From contig JAPYXD010000717.1 in assembly GCA_030998225.1 (NCBI GenBank), forward strand, positions 2,193,501-2,257,500: 64,000 nt of DNA, in the 5' to 3' direction. How positions within the stretch are numbered: position 1 is the first letter of the stretch; every line of letters starts with the position of its first letter. Shown here in pieces: positions 10,527 to 21,714 of this stretch. The position numbers were made by a program, and so were the translations under genes. The stretch is from Diplolepis rosae (taxonomy: Eukaryota; Arthropoda; Insecta; Hymenoptera; Diplolepididae). Below the pieces are notes generated by a model. That model was not told the DNA's origin and ran no database searches. It worked only from the letters and a program-made list of their open reading frames with translations.

Positions 10527-11097
10527 AAATATAAATAAGCATCTCAAAACTTATTATATTTAACTATAACGCTGAATGTGGAGCGTGAGTTGTATACCTA
10601 GGCATCTCAAAACCTATTATATTAGCGTAAAACGTCCACAATCAACTGCGGAAGTTACATATATAGGCATCTCAAAACCTGTATATTTGGCTCATAACCG
10701 CATAAAACTCATAACATAAATATAAATAAGCATCTCAAAACTTATTATATTAACTATAACGCTGAATGTGGAGCGTGAGTTGTATACCTAGGCATCTCAA
10801 AACCTAGTACATTAGCGTAAAACGGCCACAATCAACTGCGGAAGTTACATATATAGGCATCTCAAAACCTGTATATTTGGCTCATAACCGCATAAAACTC
10901 ATAACATAAATATAAATAAGCATCTCAAAACTTATTATATTTAACTATAACGCTGAATGTGGAGCGTGAGTTGTATACTTAGGCATCTCAAAACCTAGTA
11001 TATTAGCGTAAAACGTCCACAATCAACTGCGGAAGTTACATATATAGGCATCTCAAAACCTGTATATTTGGCTCATAACCGCATAAAACTCATAACA
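10527..11097 (+). repeat. Three-copy ~190-bp higher-order repeat in LTR
   Basis: Near-identical copies start near 10527, 10718 and 10908. Each contains three sub-units marked by GCATCTCAAAAC (about 63 bp apart), so the array is a 3 x 3 higher-order repeat. It lies downstream of the presumed start site, in R/U5. The same core recurs at 62940-64000. Confidence 0.85.
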
Positions 11098-11390
11098 TTG
11101 CCTTCTCATCTTGAGAAGTAGTATAAGTTACCAACTAAGTATCATTTTATGAAATATTGTGCAACAACTTATTTATTCATAATAAATTACCTTATTTATT
11201 CGTAAATTCAGTGTTTTATTATGATTGTGAACAACTCTGGGCCCATAGACCTGACAAGTGATAACGTACCCACAAACAAAAATAAATTATCAGGCCTTAC
11301 CAACCTGATATAATCAGCTAACCTCCTCCCTTACATCCAAAAATCCAACCTACCCTCGCCTTTTGCTCGGGACGTAACAATCTAACACCA

Positions 11391-11600
11391 TTGGATTTCT
11401 TTTCATGGGGCCATATCAAGTCACTGGTCTATGCCAACAAGTCAGCAACTTTAGACGACCTAAAAGACAACATCCAACACGAAATTGCCAACGTTCGGGT
11501 AGCAATGTGTGCCAGAGTGGTGGAAAATTGGGTCCAAAGAATCGATCGCTGTAAACGGGCTCGTGGTAGTCATATGGCCGATATCGAATTTCATTCATAA
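11391..11600 (+). pseudogene. Mariner-type transposase C-terminus
   Basis: Starts inside the protein with LDFFSWGHIKSLVYA, which matches the end of the IS630/Tc1/mariner transposase core (after the last catalytic acid), and ends in the usual helical tail. The N-terminal part is missing because the LTR of element 1 ends 11 bp upstream. An AATAAA lies at about 11627. Only a remnant. Confidence 0.6.
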
Positions 11601-12151
11601 AATTTAATCCTTGCACTACACCCACAATAAATTTGAACTCAATGTCTCAAATATTTCTGTGTTTTATTCATAGATAAAATTGTTATGTCCTTATTGGAAA
11701 ACCCTTTACTAGCTTCTATATTGAACATTAATAATGAATAGTCAATTTGGGAATATTCTAAAAGTATAATTTAATCTTTTGAAGAAGACGTTCTGCCACT
11801 TCGTTTTGGCTTAAATTTTGTTGACAGGGACAATCTTATTTAAAACCACACAACAGAGATTGCAAAAAAATTGTTTAATGTTCAGGATAATTTGCTCCTA
11901 ATTTATGATGGTACGTATGCGCGTCATCAGAAATAGATATACGACTGATGGATACGTAGTGGACATGCTTGGGCAGTATCCTGCAAACCAATATGATGCG
12001 GATATCATGAAAATCATCATTGATTTCTGCAGTCAATTTTTTTCCTGTATTTTTAAACACATATTATGCAAGAAAAAAAAACTCTGTGAATTTCAAGCAC
12101 AGTAAAACGATCTGGAAATTCCCGATCAGCTCCGAAGCTGGCTTCGTGTTC

Positions 12152-12171
12152 GTGACGTCACCATTGCTATA
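12152..12171 (+). repeat. Left inverted copy near end of ISL2EU element
   Basis: GTGACGTCACCATTGCTATA here is the reverse complement, with one mismatch, of the string at 16426-16445. The pair brackets the two divergent genes and overlaps a TATA-like string (TATAAATA, 12168), so it may be both a subterminal repeat and a promoter element. Confidence 0.6.
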
Positions 12172-12225
12172 AATAGACTGTGTGAATCGTATAAAACAAG
12201 CGAGTTGCATCAGAATTACATTAAA

Positions 12226-14790
12226 ATGACTTCGAAAAAGTATTATCGGACTTGTTTTGTATCAAATTGTGAAAGTACAACAATCAAAACAGCGTTTAAA
12301 CATTTTTTTTGTGTGCCAACAAACTTTGAAGTACGAAAAAAGTGGTTTACTCAAGCACATCGTACAGATCAACCGGCACGTCAATGTAACTATTCTTGTT
12401 GTGAAGACCATTTCAACGTGAGTATTAGTAAAATTAGTGAAATTAATAAGTAATTAATGAATAGCATCATGTACTAGAAATGAAATCAAATTCTAATACA
12501 TTTGCATCGTAAAAAAATTTGTCTTAAAAAGTATGAAAACATAACCTACAAAGTCGATTGATCAATATATTTCTACGTAGTTAAAAGAAGATTCGGATAA
12601 TTATGTCAAGTGCAGTATCCAAAGAGGTCCTCCAAAATTGAAAAAAAAGTAGTACCTCACATTTTTTTGTGTCAGCCAAAAAGATATCAACCTTTTATTA
12701 CTACGGAACGACCTGCTGTACAAAAATTAACGAGAAAAAGAGTTATCAATGAAATATTCCTTGAGGAAAATCAGAAAGAAAATCGAGTCGAGAATGATAT
12801 CGAATTGAAGTGCAAAACTGAAAACAATAGTAAACGCCTTAAATTGAATAATGATAAATATAAAAATGTGCTTGGATGCATCACAAATACAGTAAATATC
12901 TTGTTTTATTTCTCTGCAACTTCACTATTCATATAACATCAATTAGTAATATAATTTTGAAGGTACAAAATGATAAACAACTTCACATAAAGTCGGGTAC
13001 TCTACACGTTACAAATAGCAAACCAACAAGTATGCTTGTGGATAAAGAGACTGATGTAAGTTTAAAATAGTAAATTGACTATTACCAAAATTTGTTTTTA
13101 TTTTTAAAAAAAACTATTTTTCATATATTAAGTACAAAAATTTGTAAAAAAAAGTTGGTTGACTGAATTTAAAAAAACGAAGAAATTGGAATAGTTTATA
13201 TTATTTTCAGATTCTATGATAAATGAGGACTCATTACAAAAAGATATTCAAGATATTATTGAAATTGGAATAGACAGTAGTGCACCTGCACGTGATCACT
13301 CAAGTAAAATCGAAAGCGCTCCTGTGTTATTGGATGAGACTACAGATCTTAGCACATTAACAAGAAAAATCGATGAAAATATCGCAGATGTAAATGACAT
13401 GCATCAGATAACAACCATTGACAATCCTTTTAAAAATTTATGCATGTTAACAAGAAACATTGAAGATAGTACAGCTGTTGATAGTATACCAAAATTAACC
13501 AAATTTGGTGAAAATTCAGACATTTCAAGAGCTGCTGATGTGTACAATGCTTTTCAGAAGAACAACAACAAAACCAGCGTTACATATTCCACTTGCAAAT
13601 TGAAATCGTCAGTAGTGGCACATAAAAAAATAAATGATCAGCGAAGCATTGGAGTGCAGACTAGTCAAAAACAAATCAAACCCCATTTTCGTAGTAAAGC
13701 TACATCGTGTGATTTACCAACTGTATGTGAAAAAATGTCTACTGATAGAGGGTGCTCCCCGATCGATTTTTCCAAACAACGATCAATAGTATCTACTTCG
13801 TCAAGTTTAATTGAGTCCATAGCAAAATCTTTCTCGTCAGTTTCTCTTTACAACCCATCGTCAAGTAGTTCTACTAATCATTCGCTGGTCAAAGAAGAGA
13901 GAGAAAAAAAGAAACAAATGCAGTTACTTGCTTTAACCTTAATTATTTTATAAGTCTTACCCCATAAAAGTATATTGGTATTCTTGCAGAATGGTCTTGG
14001 ATCTGTGACCTATTGCACACATATGCAAAATGTGGAATTGATAAAATAAATATGACTTTCATGAAAATCAAAACAAATGATACTTTTGATCGTTTGGGAG
14101 ATCAGTTTGGTTGGTCTGCATCAAAATTGAGTCGGGTTTTTAGAAAAACAGTAAGACTTATAGCTGCTTGCTTGAAAAATCTTATATTCTTTCCATATCC
14201 AGACAATATTAAACTAAATTTGCCAATAGCATTTCGTGCAAATTATTATAGTCATATATGTGTTCTTTTAGATGCGTTTGAAATTGAAATTAAAAAACCA
14301 TCTGATTCTGTGCATCAAAGTTTGACTTAGTCAGATTATAAAAAATGCAATACTGTAAAGTATTTGATTGTCAGTACGCCAGATGGCTTCATAGTATATA
14401 TATCCAAAAGGGTATGGAGGGCGAATAAGTGATACTCTTCTTTTTGAGGAAAGCAATGTCATGTCAGTTTTACCCGAGAAATCTGGTGTGATGGCGGACA
14501 GAGGATTTAAACAAATTCAAACTATTAAATTCATTAAATGAAAAAAATTGCGAACTTATACGACCACCATCTGTATCTTCATCAGAAAAAATGACAGCGG
14601 ATGAAGTCATTGAGACAAAGCGCATAGCAAGTTTACGAATACATATTGAAAGATTGATAAGAAGACTTAGAGAATATAATATTTTAGAGCCACATTCTTG
14701 CCTTGATTTTAATATAATGCCGTACATCGATGATATAATAACTATTGTGGCTGGTTTGATTAATTTGCAAACACCTATTATTAAAAAATA
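12226..14790 (+). pseudogene. THAP-domain DDE transposase of ISL2EU element
   Basis: The first exon (12226-12417, ending at a GTGAGT donor) encodes a THAP zinc-finger DNA-binding domain: C2 pair, RKKWF helix and the closing CCEDHF motif. Exon 2 (about 12597-12936) resumes after an AG, with a frameshift in the run of A near 12645. The middle exon (13216-13953) is Ser/Thr-rich linker. The catalytic part (14013-14790) holds a helix-turn-helix-like region and a DDE segment readable only across frames (TPDGFIVYIS, then MADRGF, where the second D is expected). Several stops (about 14330, 14430, 14480) and frame changes prove decay. Confidence 0.65.
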
Positions 14791-14898
14791 ATTGTGGCTT
14801 TCAAAAATGTTGATACTCTATCAATAAACATGAATAAATATTGTGTGTACATAAAAACTTTATTTTTCTAATTAAACAATTTGAGCAACAAATCTACA

Positions 14899-16337
14899 TA
14901 AAACTTTTCATTAAGTAAGTCAAAACATGTTTATCCCAAAAACAAACAGTACTTTCAATGATACTGTTAGTAAACTGTTTATCAAATGAAATCCAGACCT
15001 TTTTTCTTTCCAGTTGCCAACATTTGTAAATTCATTTGTCCCTTACATTTATTACTTATTTCACCATTGCATAAATAGTGGTCGATATTTTTTTCTGAAC
15101 AAGGACATTTAACTTCAACTATAAATTCAGAACAAATTCCATCTGGAGAAGCTCCTAACATAGGTAGCGAAGGAATGATATGTAAACCGCTTCTTTCAAT
15201 TTTGCAGTTCAGCATTTTTTCAGTTTCAGATATAACTTGAGGTTCTAGTTCTGTGCCTCGCTTCATGTACTTGCTTTCATATGATTTAGCTATTCCTATT
15301 ATGCGATTTACTAGGCTCCCTTCAGGCGTTTGGCATCTACTTGCTTCATAAATATTTGATGCTGTCAATCTGCCAAACCTCATTTCATATCAGAGTGGAT
15401 CATTTGTTTGATTTCTTGTTTTTTCTTCGATTTCTTTACAAAGTTCTGGAGTAATAATGTTTTTCATGTAAACATTGAAATCTGAAAATACATCTTCGTC
15501 ATTAGTAAAGTTAGAAAGTAAACGATGAATCGATGCACAGAAGACAGCTTTATCTTCTAACACGTAAGTGTATCTTGATAGTTGACTATCTATTTGTTTA
15601 ATAGTCGCTTGATCAACCACTTTAGACAGAAAACCAGTTATATCTATTGTCACAGATTCCAATGCAGTGGTGGACGTCTCCAATAACATTCAATTTCAAG
15701 TGGAGATGCATTTTCATATCTTCTATTTACCCAAAATAGAAACGCAATACCGTGCTTGCATCCACCTATAATTTGTTAATATTTTCATGACATTTTGGTC
15801 TTGTTTGTATTAATATTTATATTTATGAAAATATCGCGATAAAATATTCATCATATTGACGTATTTACGTAGGTTTTAGTTTAAAAATTGCATTGCAGTA
15901 AATTATTACCTTGTGATGCTGCACAGTCGAGACATTCGACAGAAATGATCTTTTCTTCGTTTTAATTAATTTTTATAATAACGTTGTAATTCTTTTTTCG
16001 GACGCAGTGTTCTGGGCAAATTTGACCATTAACTTGACATAAAGGATTACTCCTTTTCAAGCAAACGTAACCTATTGCAGAATCTCCATAATTTTCTCGC
16101 GAAGACCTATCAATCAGAAAACGTTACAATTAAATCCAACTCGACATAAAAAAAATAAAAATCATTCTATTTTTGTTACAATAAGCATAAAACTTACACT
16201 GTTGCTTTAACCCCTCGGACTTCAGGAATGTTGTGTTTCTTACTTCCCATTAAAAAATCCCATATCATAAACACATGAACTTTGGGTAAATTGGTAGAAT
16301 CAGCTTTTACGAAGCCTTCTTCTAATTTATTTGGCAT
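14899..16337 (-). pseudogene. YqaJ-type nuclease gene of ISL2EU element
   Basis: Minus-strand multi-exon gene. Exon 1 (16337-16198) starts MPNKLEEGF and ends at GTAAGT; exon 2 starts at 16106 after ATAG and fits in phase. A Cys-rich region (CLDC and GGCKHG) follows, then the lambda-exonuclease-like YqaJ domain: RFGRLTASNIYEASRC, GTELEPQV, GASPDG and EVKCP supply the expected acidic metal ligands and the E-x-K motif. Breaks: a TGA where a Trp is expected just before RFGRL (about 15391), frameshifts near 15975 and 15665, and one after 14990, beyond which the tail continues to about 14899. This enzyme is thought to assist transposition of ISL2EU elements; this copy is dead. Confidence 0.7.
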
Positions 16338-16425
16338 GATAACTTGTAAAATTTCAATAAAAATAAAGGGCACAGAACTTGAATACTCTAGACAGATGTG
16401 GCGGGAACGGCAGTATATCGTATAC

Positions 16426-16445
16426 TATAGCAATGGTGACATCAC
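16426..16445 (-). repeat. Right inverted copy near end of ISL2EU element
   Basis: TATAGCAATGGTGACATCAC, the inverse partner of 12152-12171, lying upstream of the YqaJ gene start. Confidence 0.6.
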
Positions 16446-16674
16446 GGCGGGACTTGACTTCGGTAGCCAATCAAAATCGTTTTCGCGCGCTATGTAAATA
16501 TCCAAACTTTAATTTAGTTTATTGATCCAACTAGTTGATAAAAAATTCTAATTTTGGATACAATAAATTCTAAATAAATAGATTTAATAAATAAAGTTAA
16601 AAAAAAAGTATATTAATTTTTTGCAAATACCCTATTGTCAACAGAAGAATCCAACTAGTCACGATGTGTGACTA

Positions 16675-17320
16675 AAATTCGATGGGTGGTTGAAGCTGTT
16701 TATGGTGTGCTCAGCAAAAGTTCCGTCTCCTGGACCATAAAATAGATGAGTTGATACCAAATATTTGAATCCATTTCAGGGTGGCATCATTTCTTAATAA
16801 TGCTTACGGTCAAAGGCTGCAGTCTGACAAAGAACTTTCATATGAAATATTACAGAGGATGCATGCTCAAAAAGATGTCGAAAATACACTAGCTACTGAG
16901 GCAAAAGAGAAAGGATGGATACGTCGAAAAAATCCCTTCATAATAGTCACAGCAGATAAAATTTTCGATTTTCCAGAAATGAGTGAAAGAGACCTAACGA
17001 TATTTTTCACTGGATCCTATCGGCTTTCTCAAACTGTATCTTATTTAGCAGAAATTTTAGATAAGTATGGCAAACTGACCCTTGAGTACGTAAAAGAAGA
17101 ACCCAATGTACTTGAGTTTAAAGTACATTTCCGACACATTTCTCGAGCATCATATAGATGTTTTATAAGATACAAGCCTAACAGCTTTGGTGTTTCCGGG
17201 GTAATACACTATGCAAGCGAGTGTGCTAATGGCAGACGAACAGTTGAATGCTGCTTACACATTACTGCCATCGTGTATTACCTCTCTCATGCTAGGTATT
17301 TGTCAAAAATTCTTCCATAG
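16675..17320 (+). pseudogene. SWIM-finger DDE transposase, 3' fragment
   Basis: The segment at 16675-16730 reads IRWVVEAVYGVLSK, the conserved helix with the last catalytic Glu of a DDE transposase family. After a frame change the ORF 16781-17320 (179 aa) continues with the family's all-helical region and ends in a SWIM-type zinc-binding motif (SECANGRRTVECCLHITAI, C-x-C partly lost). Frameshifts near 16720 and a stop near 16768 break it. Only the 3' half of the gene is present. Such SWIM-ended transposases accompany ISL2EU/Harbinger-like elements, but I cannot tie it to the neighbouring copy. Confidence 0.5.
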
Positions 17321-17416
17321 CACAAGTACTCAGCGAAATATTTTTGGAAAACCATTGCACTACAGTGATTAATGGTGATAGCGATGAGGATTAGTAAAAT
17401 TCTGAACTGGTGAGAG

Positions 17417-17530
17417 GTGAGGGGAATGACGATAATAAAGCACCCCGATTTGTTAGAGGCGAGGGTACTCACGATAATAAAGCAGCCTGATTTGTGAGTG
17501 GCGAGGGGACTGACGATAATAAAGCATCCT
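17417..17530. repeat. 42-bp minisatellite, three copies
   Basis: GATAATAAAG recurs at 17431, 17473 and 17515. The 42-bp period keeps an open frame on the minus strand that repeats a 14-residue unit beginning GCFIIVSPLA, but no gene context supports translation. Confidence 0.7.
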
Positions 17531-17779
17531 GGAGAAAGAAGTTTAAGATCGCACTGCAACCTCCTCGTGGTGAACTCTGGAAATTATTATTTGGATAGGC
17601 ATTAATTACAATGCTATTTTCATTTCCAACAACGTTTCTAACCATAAGAAAATGCAATAGAGTTGCGTTCCAAAGTATGCGATCGGGAGCAGTGCACCAC
17701 AACGGTGCGCAGTGTTGCACGCACAATTTTTATTTTTTTTTCACATTGTTCCACCTTATCAAAAAATTCAACAAAAATA

Positions 17780-18210
17780 AATGTTATGAAGGATATTCTA
17801 AGTAATGTTCACGTAAAATATAGATGTGGTCACTACGATAACCCTAAGCGTAGAGAATCGTGGGCTAAGCCCGGCCATGCATCAACATCGTTGGCAAAGC
17901 CAAATATCCTTGATTCCAAGCTTCTGCTCTGTATTTGGCGGGATCAGCTCGGTTTAGTTTATTATGAGCTGCCCAATCTGAACGAAACCATCACAGGGGA
18001 TCGATATCGAACGCAATTGATGCGCTTGAACCGAGTATTGAAGGAGAAACGGCCACATAACCAAGAGAGACACGACAAAGTTATCCTCCAGCATAACAAT
18101 GCTTGGCCTCATGTTGCAAAACCAGTGAAAACCTACTTGAAAATGCTTAAATAGGAAGTCCTACCTCAACCGCCGTATTCACCAGATATTGTCCCTTCCA
18201 ATTACACTGG
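17780..18210 (+). pseudogene. Mariner transposase fragment
   Basis: Reads through CIWRDQLGLVYYELP, a middle region with DRYRTQLMRLNR, and the catalytic block VILQHNNAWPHVA in which the expected Asp of the HDNA motif is Asn. A stop follows at about 18153, and the next residues (PPYSPDIVPS) continue the family. No N-terminal helix-turn-helix and no terminal repeats seen. Dead fragment. Confidence 0.7.
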
Positions 18211-18251
18211 TCAACAAAATATGACCTACGTGTTCATGGAATAGGATATAT

Positions 18252-19326
18252 CATTTCAGACTTTTGATGGGAAGCATCTTCTTCAAACGAATATAACTTA
18301 TTTCTTTTTGTATGAAGCAAAATTTTATAATTCTTTTATAATAATTTTTGTAACAATGTTGTAACAATTTTTGAAAAAAATCAAAATTTGACCTCCATTT
18401 TCGAAAATCAAAAATAAATTTGGCTTTTTCTCAAATTTCGACCTATTTTATTTTTTTATGCCATTTAGTTAAAAGCTGAGATTTTTCCCTATAAAATAAC
18501 AAAATTTCAGGATGGAGTTTTTTTTTGTTTTCGAGCAATTGTGCGATGAATAACCGCATGCTCCGCCGGAGCTGAGGCCGCGCCATCTTTTGCTACCGTC
18601 TTCACGATGGGGAACACGCAAAACACCTTCAAGCCAATTTTTTACATTACATAATATCATACGCGGTTAGTGTAACTGCTCTCTGCAGTCTTTCTGTAAC
18701 TCTCTCTCTGGGACTGTCATTGTTAAGTTACAAGTTACAATGCTAGAACAAGCTGCAAATCTCTTTATATTAGCCCCTATGCATGAGCATGGAGATTATC
18801 AAAGCTACTTTTACTCTTGAAATAACATATAATTAAATTTTGAGGTTAGGTTTCGTAACATCCCACATGTATTTCGCAGAGAGTAGTTAAACTAACCGCG
18901 TATGATATTATGTAATGTAAAAAATTAGCTTGAGGGTGTTTTACGGGTTCCCCGGCGTGAAGACGGTAGCAAACGGTCGCGCGGCTTCACCTCCGGCGAA
19001 GCATCCGATTATTCATCGCACAATTGCTCAAAAACAAAAAAAAAACGCCATACTGAAATTATGCTATTTTAAAGGAAAAAATCTCAGCTTTTTAACTAAA
19101 TGATTTTACAAAAAATAAAACAGGTCCAAATTTGAGAAAAAGTTAAATTTATTTTTGATTTTCGAAAATGGAGGTCAAATTTTGATTTTTTTCAAAAATT
19201 GTTACAACCAGATGAAAGATCACGAAAAAGACTGAAGAAAACATATGAAGTAAAATTTTGCTTCATGCAAAAAGAAATAAGTTAAAACGTTTGAAGAAGA
19301 GGTTTCCCATCTAAAGTCTGAAAATT
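18252..19326. mobile_element. Long-inverted-repeat (foldback-like) element
   Basis: Arms of about 440 bp (18252-18690 and 18890-19326) are inverted copies. Landmarks include AAAATTTGACCTCCATTTTC in the left arm against GAAAATGGAGGTCAAATTTT in the right, and ATATCATACGCGGTTAG against CTAACCGCGTATGATAT at the loop ends. The 200-bp centre is unique. No coding capacity. Target duplication not resolved. Confidence 0.8.
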
Positions 19327-19329
19327 GCA

Positions 19330-19349
19330 CCCCCCCCCCCCCCCGCCCC
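19330..19349. repeat. C homopolymer tract
   Basis: A run of 15 C, then G, then four C, directly at the right edge of the long-inverted-repeat element. Confidence 0.9.
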
Positions 19350-19639
19350 TATTTCAGCAAATATTTGTCAAAACGAAAAAATTTTTATTGTAGGAAGTAC
19401 CATCAAATAGGACTCCAATCAGCCAAACTTTAAGCCCGATCGGACGACTTCGTTTTTGGGTGGTATCACTTGAGAAATTATGCCCCATATGTGTAATAAT
19501 TTACCAGCTACTTTTTTTTCATATTTTAGGAATGAAGGTCACTTCTAAGGACTCCAAACAGAGTCGAAACGTTTGATTAAAAAGCCTGTTTTTTTTTTAT
19601 TTCTGGACCATAAAGCCAATTTGCAAACATGTCAAGATT

Positions 19640-20130
19640 TAATTGAAAATATTGTTATTGATTTTCAATTTAATTCCTGTTTTTTGAATATTAATTATAG
19701 AATTACACAATAATTAACTGCCCGGCTTTATTTAAGGCTCAGTGCGTTATTTAAGAAATATTAATTGTAAAAATTAAATACTAATTGAAAAATCCAAAAA
19801 TTAAATAAATGCCTGGCTGCATTAAGGCTCAGCACATTATGTTAAAAATATCAGTTGTAAAAATCAATTATTAATTACAAAATCCGAAAATTGAATAACG
19901 GCCTGGCGGCATTAAGGCTTAACATATTATAAAATAAAATATAATTGATAAAATGCAAAAATTAAATAACGGCCTGGCTACATTGTCGCTCAGCACGTTA
20001 TTTAAGATATATCAGTTGTACAAGTAGAATATCAATTGCAATGCAGAATAAATATTAATTAACTGCCTGGCTGTATTTAAGTCTGAACACGTTGTCCACT
20101 AAAATATAAGTGATAAAATGCATACAATAA
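19640..20130. repeat. Degenerate ~90-bp tandem array, first part
   Basis: At least five diverged units marked by GCCTGGCTGCATTAAGGCTC followed by an AT-rich half (TTGTAAAAATCAATATTAAT-like). The array resumes at about 20870 after an insertion. Confidence 0.7.
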
Positions 20131-20139
20131 TCAGCAGTT

Positions 20140-20868
20140 AGAGTATATGCTACTATTCCCGTTTAGTAAGCTAATTTATAGTAATAACAACTACTCGTTG
20201 GTTCAGAAATACTGAACAACGTTCTGTTGATTGTACTGAACTGAATAGTACGAACGCTGACTGTCTGTTTAGTAGAATCAACTGTATAGCCCTCTCACCT
20301 GACGCTCCTGACTATAAGCCTAACCTCTCTGATCCGCTGACCGGCAGCCGGTTCGTGTTCGTGATAAACGTAATAAACGTATGAGTGAGGCTGGTCCCAC
20401 AAAGTGTCCTAAGATTCGCACATATCGTCCATGAGTGTACGTTCTGATGTCATCAACGCGTTGTTACCAACTGTCACATGTTTCGTTGATTAACGTTAAT
20501 TATAAGTAGATCCATGTATATCTTAACAAAAATCATGTGTTATGTATAATTATATATTTTTTAGGATTCTTTTTTATAATTTTAAGCGCGATTTTACTAA
20601 TCACTGAAGAGTAGCACCTACTGCGCTCGCAGTCGCACGTACGATTCTTGTTTAGTAAAACGCACTCAACTTCAGTATATCCTACTAAACAAGAATCGTA
20701 CGTGCGACTGCGTACACAGTAGAAGCTACTCTTCAGTGACCAGTGAAATCGACTAAACTCGCGTTTAGTAGATTCTACCGACGAGTTGGCCGGTCCATAA
20801 TTTACTATTCCGTTTAGTAGCTCTAACCCTTACAAGGGTGGGAGCCACTAAACATTTTTCTCCGTGCA
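20140..20868. mobile_element. Non-autonomous insertion with internal hairpin
   Basis: Separates two halves of the ~90-bp tandem array, which shows it is an insertion. It contains repeated GTTTAGTA strings, a strong hairpin (20601-20739) and a right end TTTTTCTCCGTGCATG. The same CTCCGTGCA end occurs at 27856 (inverse) and 62431. No ORF. Confidence 0.5.
20601..20739. repeat. Hairpin with ~50-bp arms
   Basis: TCACTGAAGAGTAGC...AAGAATCG type arms: the left arm (20601-20655) contains CAGTCGCACGTACGATTCTT and the right arm (20685-20739) its inverse AAGAATCGTACGTGCGACTG; the loop is about 30 bp. Confidence 0.8.
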
Positions 20869-20869
20869 T

Positions 20870-21025
20870 GGCTGCATTAACGTTCAGCACGTCATTTATA
20901 AAAATATCAGTTGTAAAAATCCAATATTAATTAAAAACCCAAAAATTAAATAAATGTTCGGCTGCATTAAAGCTCTGCACGTTGTTTAAGAAATATCTGT
21001 TGCAAAAATCTAATATTAATTAACT
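20870..21025. repeat. Degenerate ~90-bp tandem array, second part
   Basis: Two more units of the family seen at 19640-20130 (GGCTGCATTAACGTTCAGCACG and GGCTGCATTAAAGCTCTGCA), ending near TAACTATCTG. Confidence 0.65.
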
Positions 21026-21710
21026 ATCTGTAGGTCAGATTCACTGTTAAGATAATAAATTCTTCCTCCGTGATAGTAAAATTAAACATAATTTTTTTAC
21101 TTATTCTGACAATCGACAGAAGGTTAGGTGTACTATCGCAAGATAGTGAATCTTTACAATGCGTGAAGAAATTAGGTCACATTAAGTTGCATCTTGCGCA
21201 AAATTTTTACAACGGACGTGCTTAACGGATAGTCTTACAAAGTATCAATCATTGATCCACTCGAGCTTTTGAGCGATTCGTTCGTGGAATAAGAAAGTTC
21301 GTTTCCTTTTTCGTTTGCAATTTTATATATTATTTATGATTTATAAACTTTTTTAAAGTGCGAAAATAAGTTTCTATTTCTAATCACTGTCTGAAATTTT
21401 TTGAGCTAGAACATGTTAAGAAAAGTAATATAATCAAGGTTAGATTGCGCCACTACATTTTGCCGCAGAATCATTGTTTTTGATACACATATCACACTGA
21501 TATATTATACTATTTTACAATGATTATTTAACCATATTTTAGACATTTCAATTTAATTTCTTTACTTATCATTCACTTTAACAACGCAAACTTTTATAAT
21601 TAGATAACATTTTATTTTTAATTCTGTTGAAAACTTTGACTAGTATCTAAGTTTATAATTAATATACCAGCGCTGATAATGTCTCTGGAGTAAGTGGCGA
21701 AAAATGTGCT
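21026..21710. other. No recognisable gene
   Basis: AT-rich, no ORF or repeat recognised. It lies just upstream of the ATM exons and could be intron or promoter of that gene. Confidence 0.5.
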
Positions 21711-21714
21711 TTAA

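Larger units (their letters stand above)
9117..11379 (+). mobile_element. 3' LTR of element 1, 2.26 kb
   Basis: Bounded by TGTTACGTCCCG at the left and CGGGACGTAACA at the right, a perfect short inverted terminal pair of the TG...CA type. A polypurine tract precedes it. Inside are a TATA box, three 27-bp direct repeats upstream of it, AATAAA signals (about 10125, 10480) and a three-copy ~190-bp tandem array. It is very long for a gypsy-type LTR. Its right end interrupts a mariner-type transposase remnant. The 5' LTR must lie left of the window. Confidence 0.75.
12100..16500. mobile_element. ISL2EU-type DNA transposon, degenerate
   Basis: A convergent pair of genes, a THAP-DDE transposase on + (12226-14790) and a YqaJ-type nuclease on - (16337-14899), is the hallmark of ISL2EU transposons. 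Near-identical inverted 20-mers at 12152 and 16426 sit just outside the two start codons. The exact termini and target duplication were not resolved. Both genes carry stops and frameshifts, so this is a dead copy. Confidence 0.65.

Noticed and set aside
10527..11097. CRISPR-like array
   Set aside because: The repeats are long, tandem and contiguous without variable spacers, and lie in a eukaryotic LTR.
17287..17559. Minus-strand ORF with 14-residue repeats as a repeat protein
   Set aside because: It is explained by the 42-bp minisatellite, whose period is a multiple of three; no start context or conserved domain.
21678..21690. ATGTCTCTGGA followed by GTAAGT as first exon of ATM
   Set aside because: The start MSL would fit ATM, but the exon would end in phase 2 while the exon at 23449 needs phase 0, and no linking exon was found.
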